Shown one piece after another: positions 18,678 through 29,319 of a stretch of DNA of 48,563 nucleotides. The position numbers and the translations under genes were made by a program. The stretch lies in contig JANDJZ010000205.1 of NCBI GenBank assembly GCA_027943245.1, positions 1-48,563 on the forward strand. Reading direction: 5' to 3'. The first letter of the stretch is position 1. Each line of letters begins with the position of its first letter. Below the pieces are notes generated by a model. The model worked only from the letters and a program-made list of their open reading frames with translations. It made no database searches and was not told where the DNA came from. Source of the DNA: Acanthamoeba sp. SK_2022b (lineage: Eukaryota > Discosea > Longamoebia > Acanthamoebidae).

Positions 18678-21600
18678 CGTCTTCTACGTAGGTTTTCACA
18701 GTACCTCGTGGTTCCCACATGCGCCCTTGACCGTCCTTCTCGTTGTCCAACATAAATGACACGATCAAGAGTCGGCTCGAGCATTGGGCCAGCGACTGAC
18801 CTGCCACGAATAAACGAAAGTGGGCGGTGAGACACAAGAACGTGCACGCAGGGACAAAAGCGTAGAGTACCCTGGAAGAGTTCTTCGCCGAGGATGAGCA
18901 GAGGGTCAGCCGAATACTTGGCTCGGCGAAGGGAGAGGCCCTTGAGCTCGAGGGTGGCCTGTCGCTTGCCCTTCCCAAACACAGCCGGGGCCATGAACTT
19001 CTGGATCTCTGCCATTAGATCCGGCTTGATTCCCGTGGCTAGCATCGCCGCATTGATTGATCCACCGCTCACTCCAGCAAACAAGTCGAACTTGCTGTTG
19101 CGTACATGTTTATGCGTGCGAGCGGTGAGTCTACGAGGTTATGCAGGTGGGCTGAGACTGCAATGCGGACCTTAGCAAGTCGGGAAACACTTGGACAAGA
19201 CGCTGGAGTATGACCGTTTGCATGATGCAGCGAGTACCGCCGCCGTCCAGCGACAGCACGAAATACTTCTTGCTGTCGGTCTTATCGCCTGGCGATGCTC
19301 CTTGTCATTGCGTCACCAATAGTAGAGTAAGCACTGTTGCCTATTGTTATGCCCGTCTTTGGGAGTGTACCGTTGCTCGAGCTCCTGTCTCTGCGTGGCC
19401 GAGGAGAGGTGTGCATGACGGCGGGGTACTGCTGAGAGTCGTCTCGGCTACCCATTCGAGGAGAGGCGGGAGGGTTGACGTTAGCGCGCAGGTTGCCGGC
19501 GCTCTTGGACCTTTGCTTCCTCCCTGCGGACCCAGCAGACCAGCTTTGTTTTTAACTCCGAGCAGAGACCACCAGCAAAGGGCAAGAGCGCGGATGTACA
19601 CTGTGCGGCGGCCATGTTCTGCTCGGCCTTCTTGCGGAACTGGCGACAGGACGAGCGAATCTTGAGCACCTCGGTGTCTTCGTCGTCCTTCATGACCTGT
19701 GGTAGTTGCTGTGGTGAGAACGGGCGCGATGGCTATTTATCGGCAGGTGGCGGTGGCGGTGCGTTGCGCCAATGGCGGAACTCGCGATACTTAGTTCGTA
19801 CAATGGTCTCTCCTGCACTAGTGATCGGCTTGGGTGACTTCTCTTCGATGAGCGATGGCGATATCACTCCACCATTCGACCCTGAAGTTTAGAACGAATT
19901 GTATGTGTGAGCGTCAGTGCCCTACAGCGCAGCCGAAGCTGCGGCGAAGTGGACTGGCATTCGTTGAGGTGTTGTATACTTCGGGTTTCAGGTTCGCGTT
20001 GGTGGGACACAATGGCCTTGCTCCAGGAGTGCATGTCTTCGATCGACGAAGTCAGGAATGCGAAAGATTGCTTCGAGTTGGCCTTGACCAGGCTGATCTT
20101 GTACCGGTAGTACCGCGGATCCAGCACCTTGAGAGAATGATCATGAAGCTGGGTCAGCCAACTTGGATTGGTCGGGCACAAAAGGGAAAACCTTTTCGAC
20201 ATCTTCGCCCCATCCGATGAAGGCAGACTTGGAGTTCCTTCGGGACATGAATTTGATCGTCTTCGTGGGCTCGATGACCGAGGTCTGGACTTGAATGACC
20301 GAGTGGAGCGGCACCACTTTCTGAACACGTAGCCACACGCAAGCGCACATTAGCATTTTAACTCCTAATGAGCGCACGTGCGGGCAAGCGCAGCATACCA
20401 CGTAAGACAGGGCAAACCACTCGAAACGCGCCGCGTCGCAGATACAATAGTATCGCTGCCATTGCCACTTGGTCTCTACCGCCCTGTGGACGACACGCGC
20501 GGAGTTAGCTCTAGCACGCCTGTGTGTTCAGGGTCGGCTGAAGGGGGCCGGTATGTACAAGTCGGTGAGGGTGGAGATGTTGGTCAGGCCGGTCCAGCTG
20601 CCTGGGTAGAGGCGCATCTTCCGCGAACTTATGAAATGATTAGACAGACTTGCGCTCGCAAGTGCACACAGGGAGAGAAAGCAAACCTGATGTGCAACCA
20701 AAGGAAACCTTGTATCAGAGTCTCTCCGCCTTCGTTCTGCGTTTATCTGTGTTAGGTGTGTGGGCTTGAGCAACTATCGAAAAGCCGGCTAGGGAGGTAC
20801 GGTGTATAGCGAGCGGAAGAACGCCAGCCAGCGCTGCATGTCAACGTCGCTGTCCGCAGCCAATTCGAGAACGTCTGCCGGATTCCTGTTGGTGCGGCGA
20901 ACACGAGAGTGAGCTACTCCCGTCGTGTTTGGCTGATCGCGCATGAGCGTACTGTTGCGGGCACAAGAGGATGTTGAACGCTGCTGGAACACTCTCGCCC
21001 TCCGTGACCAGGTCCCGAGCCTTCCCTTTCTTCTCAATGATAGGCTCCTCGAGCTTGCTCGAGCCCTACCGCCATTGCATTCACCAATCACGAGGCACTC
21101 GATGAATCACACACAGAAAGAAAAGGACGGGAAGCAGCCGAGTACTTGGAGCAGCAGGTTGCAACAGTTGAGATTCTGTCCGCCGACTTCGCACAGCACC
21201 GGTTTGACTCCCTTGCCTCGCACAAGTCCCACAATGCCCCGCAAGTCCTGAATACATCATCGGGCGTCAGGAAGTCGCGCAGCTCCCAGAGGGGCCAGGC
21301 AGATTATTTCATGTGTGACACGCACCTGTTCCGGTGGCGAAAGCGCGTCCTTGGAGGGCGGCGTCTCCAGTTCGTGTCCCTCCCAGCTGTCGTCTTCATC
21401 AAAGTCGTCCTGGCATTTGTGCCCCACACCGACTTCATGAGACCGCTAGCCAACACGCGCTGCCAGCCATCACCGAGAAGCCGCACCTCAAACTCGCTAC
21501 TGTCGGTCATCTCTTCGTCGGTCTCCGTGTTGAACCTGCACAGAGCACGCACGGGCGTTGTGACTATCGGTCGATGGTCCAAATCTTCGACAGGGGAGGG

Positions 21601-22919
21601 CGCCATACCAGGTCGTGTTTGACGAGTCGTTGCGAGAGAGGGGCTCCTCATCAAAGGCGTCGTGCGGGGCCACCACTCCCTTCTTCTCCTTACCCTTGCG
21701 CTCGGGCTTCGGGCTAGGGCTCGGGCGCTCGGAAGGTCGGGGAGACAACGACGCTGAGAGCGAGTGATGCCGCTCCGGCGTCCCGTCCTCCCCGCTCAGG
21801 AAACTGCCCTTCTTCTTCTTCTTGCTCTTGCTCTTGTTGCCTATCCATGGACACTCTTCAGTCTCAGAATGCACTCTTACATGCGCCGAGTGCGCGTTTA
21901 CCACGGGCATGCGCACTTCCGCCAAGGAGAGGAGAACCAAACCTTTCTTTTTCTTCTTACGGTCGCGATTGTGGCTGGGCAGGTCCTCGGCTGACATCCG
22001 CCTGCGGTGCTTCTTCGTTGCCGCGGCCTTCAGCTCCTCGGCTTGCGTCTCTTGGTCCGCTTTTCTCGCCTCGTGCTGCCTGTCCTCGGCCGCGTTGAAG
22101 CTGACGACCTTGATCGGCAATTTGTCTGCTGGGGTGGCCTCCTGCAACTTGTTCTTCGCGTTCGCGGCAACGTCCACTGTTTCGTGGCTGCGCGAGAACG
22201 AAGAGCCGAGCCCCGACGTGTTGCTCTCGTCTGCACTGCCCGGAGAGCTGTCCATCACTAATGGGGGCACCTCTGCACAAAGAGGAAGTGCTGCGTCATG
22301 AGCAGAGCTGGGACGCACGACTCTGCTGGTGGCGCGCAAGGGAAGACGAACCGTGTCCTTCGTTCTTTTTAGAGACCTTCGCTTTCACTCTTTGTTGGGA
22401 GTCGGCGTGACGGGACTCCGCTTGGAGTTCGAGCAGGGCTTCCACGAGCAGGTCCACCGGACTAGCGTTACTGGCCCGTTCGTTGCGGCCGTGGCGAAGT
22501 CTCATCTTCATCTTCTGCACGCTGATCTCCTGCTGCAACTTCCAGCGCAGACACGAAGCGCGCAACTCACCGAGGCGTCGCTCGAACCTGCTAGTTTCTC
22601 TTCGCCACTCTTCTTCGAACCTGTCCAGCGTCTCAAAGATTAGTTCGCTCCCCTCGTCGGTCGGCTCCTCGCCTTGGGCGGCAACCTCGTCCATGCCTTC
22701 CCCTTCGTCGGTTTCTTCTTCCGACACAACCTCCTCATGCTCAAGTTCATCGCCGAACGCCTCCTTGGCCTTGCTTCCCTCCTCGCCAGTTCGTGCTCGT
22801 CTTTCGCGCTTGCCGGCAACAGAACACAGCTCGCCGCCCGCCTTCGGTGGCCTCTGCACCGCCAACCTGTGCAGTGCCCGCGCGATGTAGAGGTGGAGGT
22901 CCGCCGCCTCCTCGTCCAT
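17603..22919 (-). CDS. PH-domain patatin-like phospholipase, right copy with full N-terminus
   Basis: The 3' half (17603-19874) repeats the left-arm patatin exons (DGGGTR, GVSGG, HVDGGVVSN) with small changes such as Lys to Gln before ASDLH. The gene continues upstream into unique sequence. Clear phase-matched exons encode a PH-like domain at about 19970-20470 (RYYCICDAARFEWFALSYV, then FMSRRNSKSAFIGW, RYYRYKISLVKANS, SSIEDMHSWSKAI) and another PH-like region at about 20790-21260 (VKPVLCEVGGQNLN, exon 20953-21065, ending DSDVDMQRWLAFFRSLYTV). Before that lie acidic, Lys-rich and coiled-coil segments with a likely ATG at 22919 (MDEEAADLHLYIARAL). PH regions would dock the hydrolase on phosphoinositide membranes. 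Exon joins near 21300-21650 are unresolved, so a split into two genes remains possible. Ends 51 bp before GET1. Confidence 0.7.
18607..18676. repeat. (TG)35 microsatellite in patatin intron, right arm
   Basis: Seventy-base TG tract, the mirror of 1211-1280, with exactly equal length in both arms. Such tracts normally change length quickly, so equality suggests recent homogenisation or a shared consensus. Confidence 0.97.
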
Positions 22920-23107
22920 ATCCGCACCGCCGTTCCTCCTCCTTCCGTTGCACAGTAAGATGTGGCCTCACACGCTCCCAAACAAACCAACCATTCCTGC
23001 GCTTAAGAAAATTGCACGTTTTGTGTACAAGTTGGGCCCCTTCCACCAGTCTGAAGAAAACAACTTGTACCGTGGAGACAGACAACAAGAGAGAAGAGAG
23101 TGAGAAA

Positions 23108-25983
23108 CTACTTGAGCCTGATAACGCGCTGGCCTTGGCCCTTGGCCTGCATGGTGAGCTGTCGAAGCTCCTCCTCCTTGAATGCGCCCTTGATTTCCTT
23201 CTTTCGCTCTCGGTTGGCCTGCCAAACGCGTTGCGCGCGTGCATGGTTAACGCAGTTGCTGCACACGCGTGGCCGTTGCAGCCACCAGGTGTGGCCTTTA
23301 CCTTTCTGGCCTCCTTGGTCTGCTGCTTCCTGGCCCGCTTCTCCTCCTTGGTCTCCTGCTTCGGGCGGGCTCGTCCCATGTTCACCGCCTCCTCTCTGTA
23401 ACCAATCACCGTTGCCACGGCCACCACAAGAGCGGCCAATCGCCAATGTCAGCAGAGTTTCGGGAGACTGAGGACTCGCCGGCCTTGCGTGGGCGTGCGT
23501 ACGGGTTCTTGGCCTTGGCCTGGGTCGTGGGCAGGACGCCGAGCGGGATGCCCGTCTTCTTGGAGAGGACGATGGGCGGTCGCCTCCTCGAAGGAAGCGG
23601 CCCATCATCGATCAACGTCGGATGATTCTCGGTATTCGTGTACGTCGCTACACGTTGCGTGTATGTTAGCATTCGGTTCAAGAGAGAGAGAGAGAGAGGC
23701 AGAGGAGGCCAGTACTGGTGATGGACTCGCAGTCCCATTGGTCCCTGGGCTCCTCGGCCTCCACGAAGACGAACTCGTCCTTCTCCTCTTCTTCCGACTC
23801 CTCGCCGTGATCATCGCCGGCCTGGCTCGCTCGGGCCTGACCCTTCTGCGACGCTCCGCTCACGCTCTTGACGTCGTCATCGTCGGCCTTCTTGCCGATG
23901 ATGCCCTTGACCCTCCTTCGCGAGGAGATGAACTCCTTCAACACAGGTCTGCGCGCATACGTGTGGCGAGCCCGTTGGTTAGAATCGGTAACTCGGACCC
24001 TGTCTTGAGCGTGTGTGTACCTCAGTTGGTCGACGGTGGTCATTCCCTTGATTTCCTCGGCCTCCTGCTCCAGTTCGCCGATCTCGTCGTCATCGAACTC
24101 GGCCAGCGCCTGCACGCACACCAACGGCGGGTGATGAGCAGAGATAAATAATAAAACAAATTAAAATTAAAATAATTAAAATAATTAATCAAAAAAAAAA
24201 AACGAAAAACGCACCCTTTCGAAACGGGCGTCGAAGATCTGCTCGTGCTCGTTCCTCTCCCTCCGCTTGTTGCCCTCAGGGTTGGCCTTGAGGCTGTCCA
24301 GCAGGGCGTCCAGGTCTTCGTCGTCCTCGTCCTCGTCGTAGTCCTCCTCCCCGTACTCACCGTCGTATTCGTCGTCATCGTCATCAAAGTGGACCTTCTT
24401 GGCCGTCTTCCGCTTGCCTCTCCTGCCTGTGTGCATTCCCATGGGCACAGAGCGTCAGCGAGGCTTGGTGACTCGAGAAAAGGAGGAGAACAAAAGAGAT
24501 TATCGCCGGCACCTTCGCCCTCCTCGCCGCCGTCCGCCTCTCCCTCCTCGGCAGCAATGATGAAGTCGTCGGTCAGCGACTCGAAGGCCTCGGGGTCGTT
24601 GAGCGCGGCCAGCACGTCATCGGGAATCTCGTCTGCGCACATCAGGTTTGGGGGGGGGGGGTAAGTCAGCGCCAAGCGATGGAAAGGACCGGGTTGGGGG
24701 GTTACAGGTCGGCGAGAGAGAGTGTGTGTGTGTGAGAGAGAGAGAGGATCAGGCCTTTACCGGGGATGTCCGTGTCATCGAGGAAATCGACAATGTCCGT
24801 GGTCAGGACCTTGGCCACCTTCTCCTCGTCCTCGCGCAGCGCGAATGCCGCCTGCGGCACAGGTTTCCCCAAAACACGAGAGACCGAGGAGAGTGAGTGA
24901 TTCGCGGGCAGTACAGGGACCGGCGCGCGAGGGGGCCTGGGCTGGTACCGGCTTCTGTCCCTTCTTGGTTCCCTTGGGCGGGGGAGCCTCCATGAACACG
25001 CCGCCCGAAACGCCCATCGGCTTGAAGTGTTGCGCGTAGTTGTAGTTGCTGTCGAAGCCGTACTCGCCCAGCTCGAACTCCTGCGCGCTGATGCCGCCCG
25101 CGGCCTTCCCCTTGGAAGTGACCTTGGCCTTGCCCTTCACGTCCTTGGCCGCGGCGCCGCTCTTCTGCGTGGGTGCCGCCGAAGGAGCTAACGACGAGAG
25201 TGGAGCAAATATTAAATAATCATAATAATAGAAATAGAAATAAATAAATAGCAAGACAAGCACAAGCACAAGCGCACGCGTGTAAGTGCGAGTTGGTGGG
25301 CACCTTTCTTGCGCTCGTCTTCTTCCAAAGGAGGGAGGTCGTCGTCCTCGTCGTCCTCGTCGGCATCAGCGAACCGGTCCAAGTCGTCTCCCTCCTCCCC
25401 GTGCTCACCGTCCTCGTGCGCGTCGTAGTCCTCCCCCTCCTCCTCACCCTCTTCGTCGTCTTCCTCGCCATAATACCTGTCCGCCGCCTCTTCGTCGCTG
25501 TCTTCGTCATCGAACACTTGCCGGGGTCCCCTGCCGGACTGCTTAGCCGCCATCAGGCGCTCCTCGTCTGCGTCTTCGCCATCGCCTCCGGTGGTGGCTT
25601 GGTTGTAGCTCTCGACGAGCTCGATCAACTTCTCCTGCTGCTCGTAGTACGAATCGGGTAACTGCGCAGATCGCACACATCACGAAGGCAGCAGGATCTT
25701 AGCAGGCAAGACGCTGCAAGGACTAGGCAGACAGGGCACGCACCCTCTTGCGCGCGAGGTTGGGATTCTCGATGGGAGCGAGGATGCGGACGGCCGCTTG
25801 GGAGTCGCCGTAGCGCGGGTCCTCATATGAGCGATGCACCAATTGGAACTTGGTCGCTTTCTTGGGATCAATCCATTTCCTTCCCTTGCGCGGCTAGATC
25901 ATACAAAAAGATGCCCAATCACATTCAGCATTAAATGCGATGGCTTCAAATGCCCGATTATTTGTTCGATTAAAACGCACCAT
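23108..25983 (-). CDS. LTV1: LTV1, 40S ribosomal subunit biogenesis factor
   Basis: LTV1 accompanies pre-40S subunits from nucleus to cytoplasm. Twelve phase-consistent exons give 624 residues: 25981-25983, 25744-25893, 25304-25661, 24949-25187, 24761-24851, 24513-24632, 24215-24426, 24021-24109, 23716-23948, 23469-23647, 23302-23391, 23108-23218. Diagnostic parts: N-terminal KWIDPKKATKFQLVHRSYED, the acidic middle (EEDDEEGEEEGEDY), EYGFDSNYNYAQHFKPMG, the block FDDDEIGELEQ, and the basic C-terminal KQETKEEKRARKQQTKEARK tail. The first coding exon is only the ATG, followed by an 87 bp intron with donor GTGCGT. Introns include A/T-rich stretches. Longer than yeast LTV1 because of acidic inserts. 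Confidence 0.9.
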
Positions 25984-26225
25984 TATTGGTTGTTGAAAGA
26001 GAAAAGGCTTGTGGGAAGGGATGAGCGATTCTTGCAGGTAGGGCTCCGGCCTTGTGTAACTTGAAATCGAGATACGAGATCGCCACACGCAGAAGAAACC
26101 AAGAAAAGCGAGAAAAGCGCGAGAGCCAAAAAATATAACGAAAATTAATAATAATTTAAAAACCCGAGTGGCATTCAGCGGAAAACAGAGACAGACATGA
26201 TCCACAAGGGTCAGATGTGCATCGC

Positions 26226-27684
26226 TTATGTCTTGGGTTGCAGATTGAAGCGCGACACAATTGGTCTGTGGTCGGAGGTGTCCTGAAACGAGGACAGCCA
26301 CACGTCGTCTGGTTCGCCGGCAGGGTGGGCCCAGCTCTGCACGGCCTCTAGTTCCCACCGTCGACCTTCATCATCGGCCTGGCTGTGACCAGCAGTGGCA
26401 GCCACAGGAATGCTTGGTCCGTGCTCGAGCAACCATTTCTTGGAGATGTGGTTCTGCCCTTGTGGCGTTGAGCGGTCGGGCGTGCCACTCCCCTCCTCCT
26501 TAACTGCATTGTCAGCGGTGATGTCCTCAGGCGTGAAGTTCTTCAAGAAGATGAAGTCCACTACCGAGCAACACCAGTCAGGACATCAGGCCAGTGAGAA
26601 GAATGGAGTGTGAGTTAGCTGGGTCAGAGGGAGGAGCAGGAGTCTCAGGTACCTCCGACATCCTCATCACAATGGTTGTGATGGGTGACACCGACTTCAC
26701 GGTTGTTCACGATTTTGAATGAGGATTTGTAACCCGCTTGCTCCATCATGGAGTACACTTCATCGTCTTCTGTCCCGTTGAAGTCTCTGCACCCAACATT
26801 CAGGTTAAGCCCGACTGTGTTTCTCTTTTTAGTTATTATTTTAAACACACAGACCCATTCGTACCCCGCGACAATGACTGGGATTGCCAACTTGTTCCTG
26901 TGGGTGGGCAAGCGTTGGCATTAACACAAAAAAGGAGAGGGAAAGTGGCAGGGGAGAGTTTGACCGTACTTACGCAGATAGAGCTCCACTGATTTAAGGA
27001 CCTTGGCAGTTTGTTGCTTTCGCATTTGACGATCGAACTCATGATGAGGAAAGGTAAGGTGGGTATTGGCCACCGCGAAGAGCGCACCAGTCTGCAACAC
27101 CGTCATAGCACGACAGCGAGTAGAGGCAGATCAGCGTGATATCTCTTGCGCAACATAGTGGGCAGCAAACGGAAAAGGGGATGACGCCTACATTGCGTGC
27201 ACGCAGTATCACAACCAGCGAAACGCGGTCTCCGGCATCAGCAAAACGGATTTCGTGGGAGGCTACGATGTCGAAGCGATCGGTGCACACGAACGTAGCC
27301 ACTCCGTCTTCCTTCCTCCCCGTACGCCGCAGCGTCACTGCTTGCAACCTGGACGCCACGGCACCACCAGCGGCGTGCGTGAGAATTAAAAAGCAAAATA
27401 CAGAGCTCACAGAAAGGGAAGTGGGCACGGTACCCCAGGCGAGCCATCTCAGTTTCGTAGAGGGAGAGGAAGGCAGGGGCGAACCAGAACTCTTGCAGGC
27501 ACACCACGTCGGCCGCAAGATGAGCGAGAGTGTCACTAAGTATCTTTGAACGGTGCCTCTCCTGCCACTGCCGGCTGTTGATGAGATTCGTTGCCGCGTT
27601 GCGGCCGCCTTCCTTCGCATTGTAACATGGCGCGAGCACGTTGAAGGTCACCACAGCCACAGGCACCGGTTTGATTTGATTCAT
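26226..27684 (-). CDS. Endonuclease/exonuclease/phosphatase (EEP) family protein
   Basis: Six exons, 27434-27684, 27192-27348, 26970-27091, 26865-26897, 26653-26786 and 26226-26560, close in phase to 343 residues. Mg-dependent EEP fold motifs appear in order: VVTFNVLAP (metal/strand 1), VVCLQEFWF (catalytic Glu), FAVANTHLTF, the VIVAGDFNG metal-binding Asp/Asn motif split across a splice junction, VDFIFL, and the C-terminal SDHRPIVSRF catalytic Asp-His. The LQE and NTHL motifs resemble CCR4/nocturnin/Angel-type nucleases more than AP endonucleases, so an RNA 3'-deadenylase or phosphodiesterase role is likely but not proven. No targeting signal seen. Divergent from the SR gene with 139 bp between the two start codons. 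Confidence 0.88.
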
Positions 27685-27823
27685 GAATATGAAAAAACAA
27701 ACAAAAAAATGTTCTTAATCTTGAAAATGTTTTGGGAAATGAAATGGCATTCGAGAAATTTGTGGGAGAGGGAGGTCGCCCAGCTTTTTCACCTTCGCTC
27801 ACATCTCCATCAGATACTAAAAA

Positions 27824-28852
27824 ATGTCGCGGCGTACGCTGTTCGTGGCCAATCTGTCGGAGACGACCACAGCGCGCGATCTCGCCTGGGAGTGTGAGCG
27901 TTATGGCCCGCTGGTGCGGTGCGATATGCCCACCCCAGGCGGGCGAGCCAAGGGCTTCGCGTTTGTCGAATTTGTCGATGAGCGCGATGCTGTTGCTGCG
28001 CACAGTGAGCTCGCTCACCGCCGCATTGATGGGCGTCATTTGACCGTCGAGTACGCTCGTCGCGCCCCCGCCCCCAGCTGGCGCCACTCTCCTGGCCCTG
28101 GTATGCCTGCTGGCCCCCCGTACCCTCGCCACCCCCCTTCGCCTCCGCACAAGCGCCGCCGTGACGAGTACGCTCCCACCCTCACTTTATTCCTTATGTC
28201 GTTCACCATCCCCTCCCCCCTTTTCAAGTTGTCAATTTCTCGGTGGTAATACGATGCCCCTCCCTGAACCTTTTATTGCCTCTCCAATGTCAACACATTT
28301 AGCGCGACCCGACGAGTGCGAACATGAATTTTGCTGATTCGATCCCATTTTTCGATCCGATCCACTCCATTTCGACATCACAGCTCGCCCAGACGAGGCC
28401 ACTCGCGCTCGCCCCCGCGTCAGCGCAGGAGGTATTCGCGCAGCCCGAGCCCGCGCGACCGCGACGACAGGAGGGACCGCTACAGGGACGACAGACGCGA
28501 CCGTCACGACTCGCCTCGCGGCAGGGACCGTGACAGGGAGCGCAGAGACAGCAGGGAGCGCGACAGGGACAGAGAGCGCAGGGACGTTGACAGGAGGGAC
28601 GCCGCTCCCTCCAACGGCGACCGTGCCCCCGATGCTGAGGCCAGGCCCAGGGACAGAAGCCCCAGCCCTCGCGCCCCGGCCTCGCCCGAGCGCGCCGAGC
28701 CCGCCCGCTCGCCCTCGCCCGTCAGGGCCGCCTCAGCTGAGAGGAACGATGGCGACGTCCAGAGGCCTCTTTCTCAGGAGCGCAAGCCCGAAGACACCGA
28801 GGGCAAGGAGGGAAGCAGGACTCCCGAGAGGGAGCTCAGCCCGCCTTTGTAA
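27824..28852 (+). CDS. SR-type splicing factor with one RRM
   Basis: Exons 27824-28167 and 28384-28852 encode 270 residues. Residues about 4-75 form an RRM with RNP2 (LFVANL) and RNP1 (KGFAFVEF), followed by a Pro-rich linker and a long RS/RD/RE domain (SRSPPRQRRRYSRSPS and repeated RDRERR), ending in SPSP motifs. This is the layout of SR and SR-like proteins such as SRSF2/SRSF10 types, which promote exon definition; phosphorylation of the RS domain would control localisation. The only intron (216 bp, GTACGC..CAG) is the longest of the well-resolved genes here and sits exactly between RRM and RS parts. Confidence 0.9.
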
Positions 28853-29319
28853 GACAAGGCCACCAGCGCCTGGCCACGCACCTTTAAAAATAGCTTCAAG
28901 AAAACTTCATCCCTCGTTGCTCACGGAAGGAGCGGAAAGGTTGGGTCGGCGCTAACCACGTAACGGCGGAGAGCTTGCTGGGCGGGACACCCGAAAACTC
29001 CCAGCGTCTTGTCGGGGACGTCAGTGGGCGACTGGAAGCTCTGCAGTCGCTTGCCTGCTTGGCCACCTAAACACCAGTCGGCCCGGCGCAACAGGCGCGT
29101 ACCTGATGCGTAGCACTGCTGGCGGCGCGGCAAGGTGAGGTCGTCTCGTCATCACCTCGCTGCAGTGTGATCTCCTGATCGCCGTCCCTGCTCCATTCGC
29201 TTTTCTATGCGTTCTCGCTGGGCGATCGGAACAGGGATTCAAAGCCCTCTTAGCTCACTCCCACAGTCACATTCTTGCAACAGCGACAACACACTTCATA
29301 CATCACGCACGCAACAACC
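28853..29319. other. Intergenic region between SR and redox-enzyme genes
   Basis: 467 bp downstream of the SR gene and upstream of the next start. No convincing ORF; the short ones lack motifs and third-position bias. The last 150 bp presumably holds the promoter of the following gene, with a CA-rich leader directly before the ATG (CAACAACC). Confidence 0.6.

Larger units (their letters stand above)
10910..19874. repeat. Right arm of large inverted repeat
   Basis: Reverse-complement partner of 1-9112. It is about 147 bp shorter in net because of copy-specific indels; the left arm has about 230 bp extra at 4779-5007 and about 70 bp extra near 4380-4460, while this arm has about 92 bp extra upstream of CIAO2B. 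Base 19874 pairs with window base 1. Homology may continue further outward, which cannot be tested because the left partner lies outside the window. Confidence 0.97.

Noticed and set aside
1..19874. Palindrome arms as terminal inverted repeats of a giant transposon
   Set aside because: The 1.8 kb core has no transposase-like ORF and the arms hold ordinary housekeeping genes. No target-site duplication can be checked inside the window.
21150..21300. F-box-like reading WELRDFLTPDDVFRTCGALW on the minus strand
   Set aside because: It overlaps an intron and a different frame (DLRGIVGLVRGKGVKPVLCE) that joins in phase to both neighbours.
22968..23225. Several overlapping 80-230 codon ORFs on both strands around LTV1
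   Set aside because: They are shadows of the LTV1 exons, whose twelve-exon model closes in phase and matches the family end to end.
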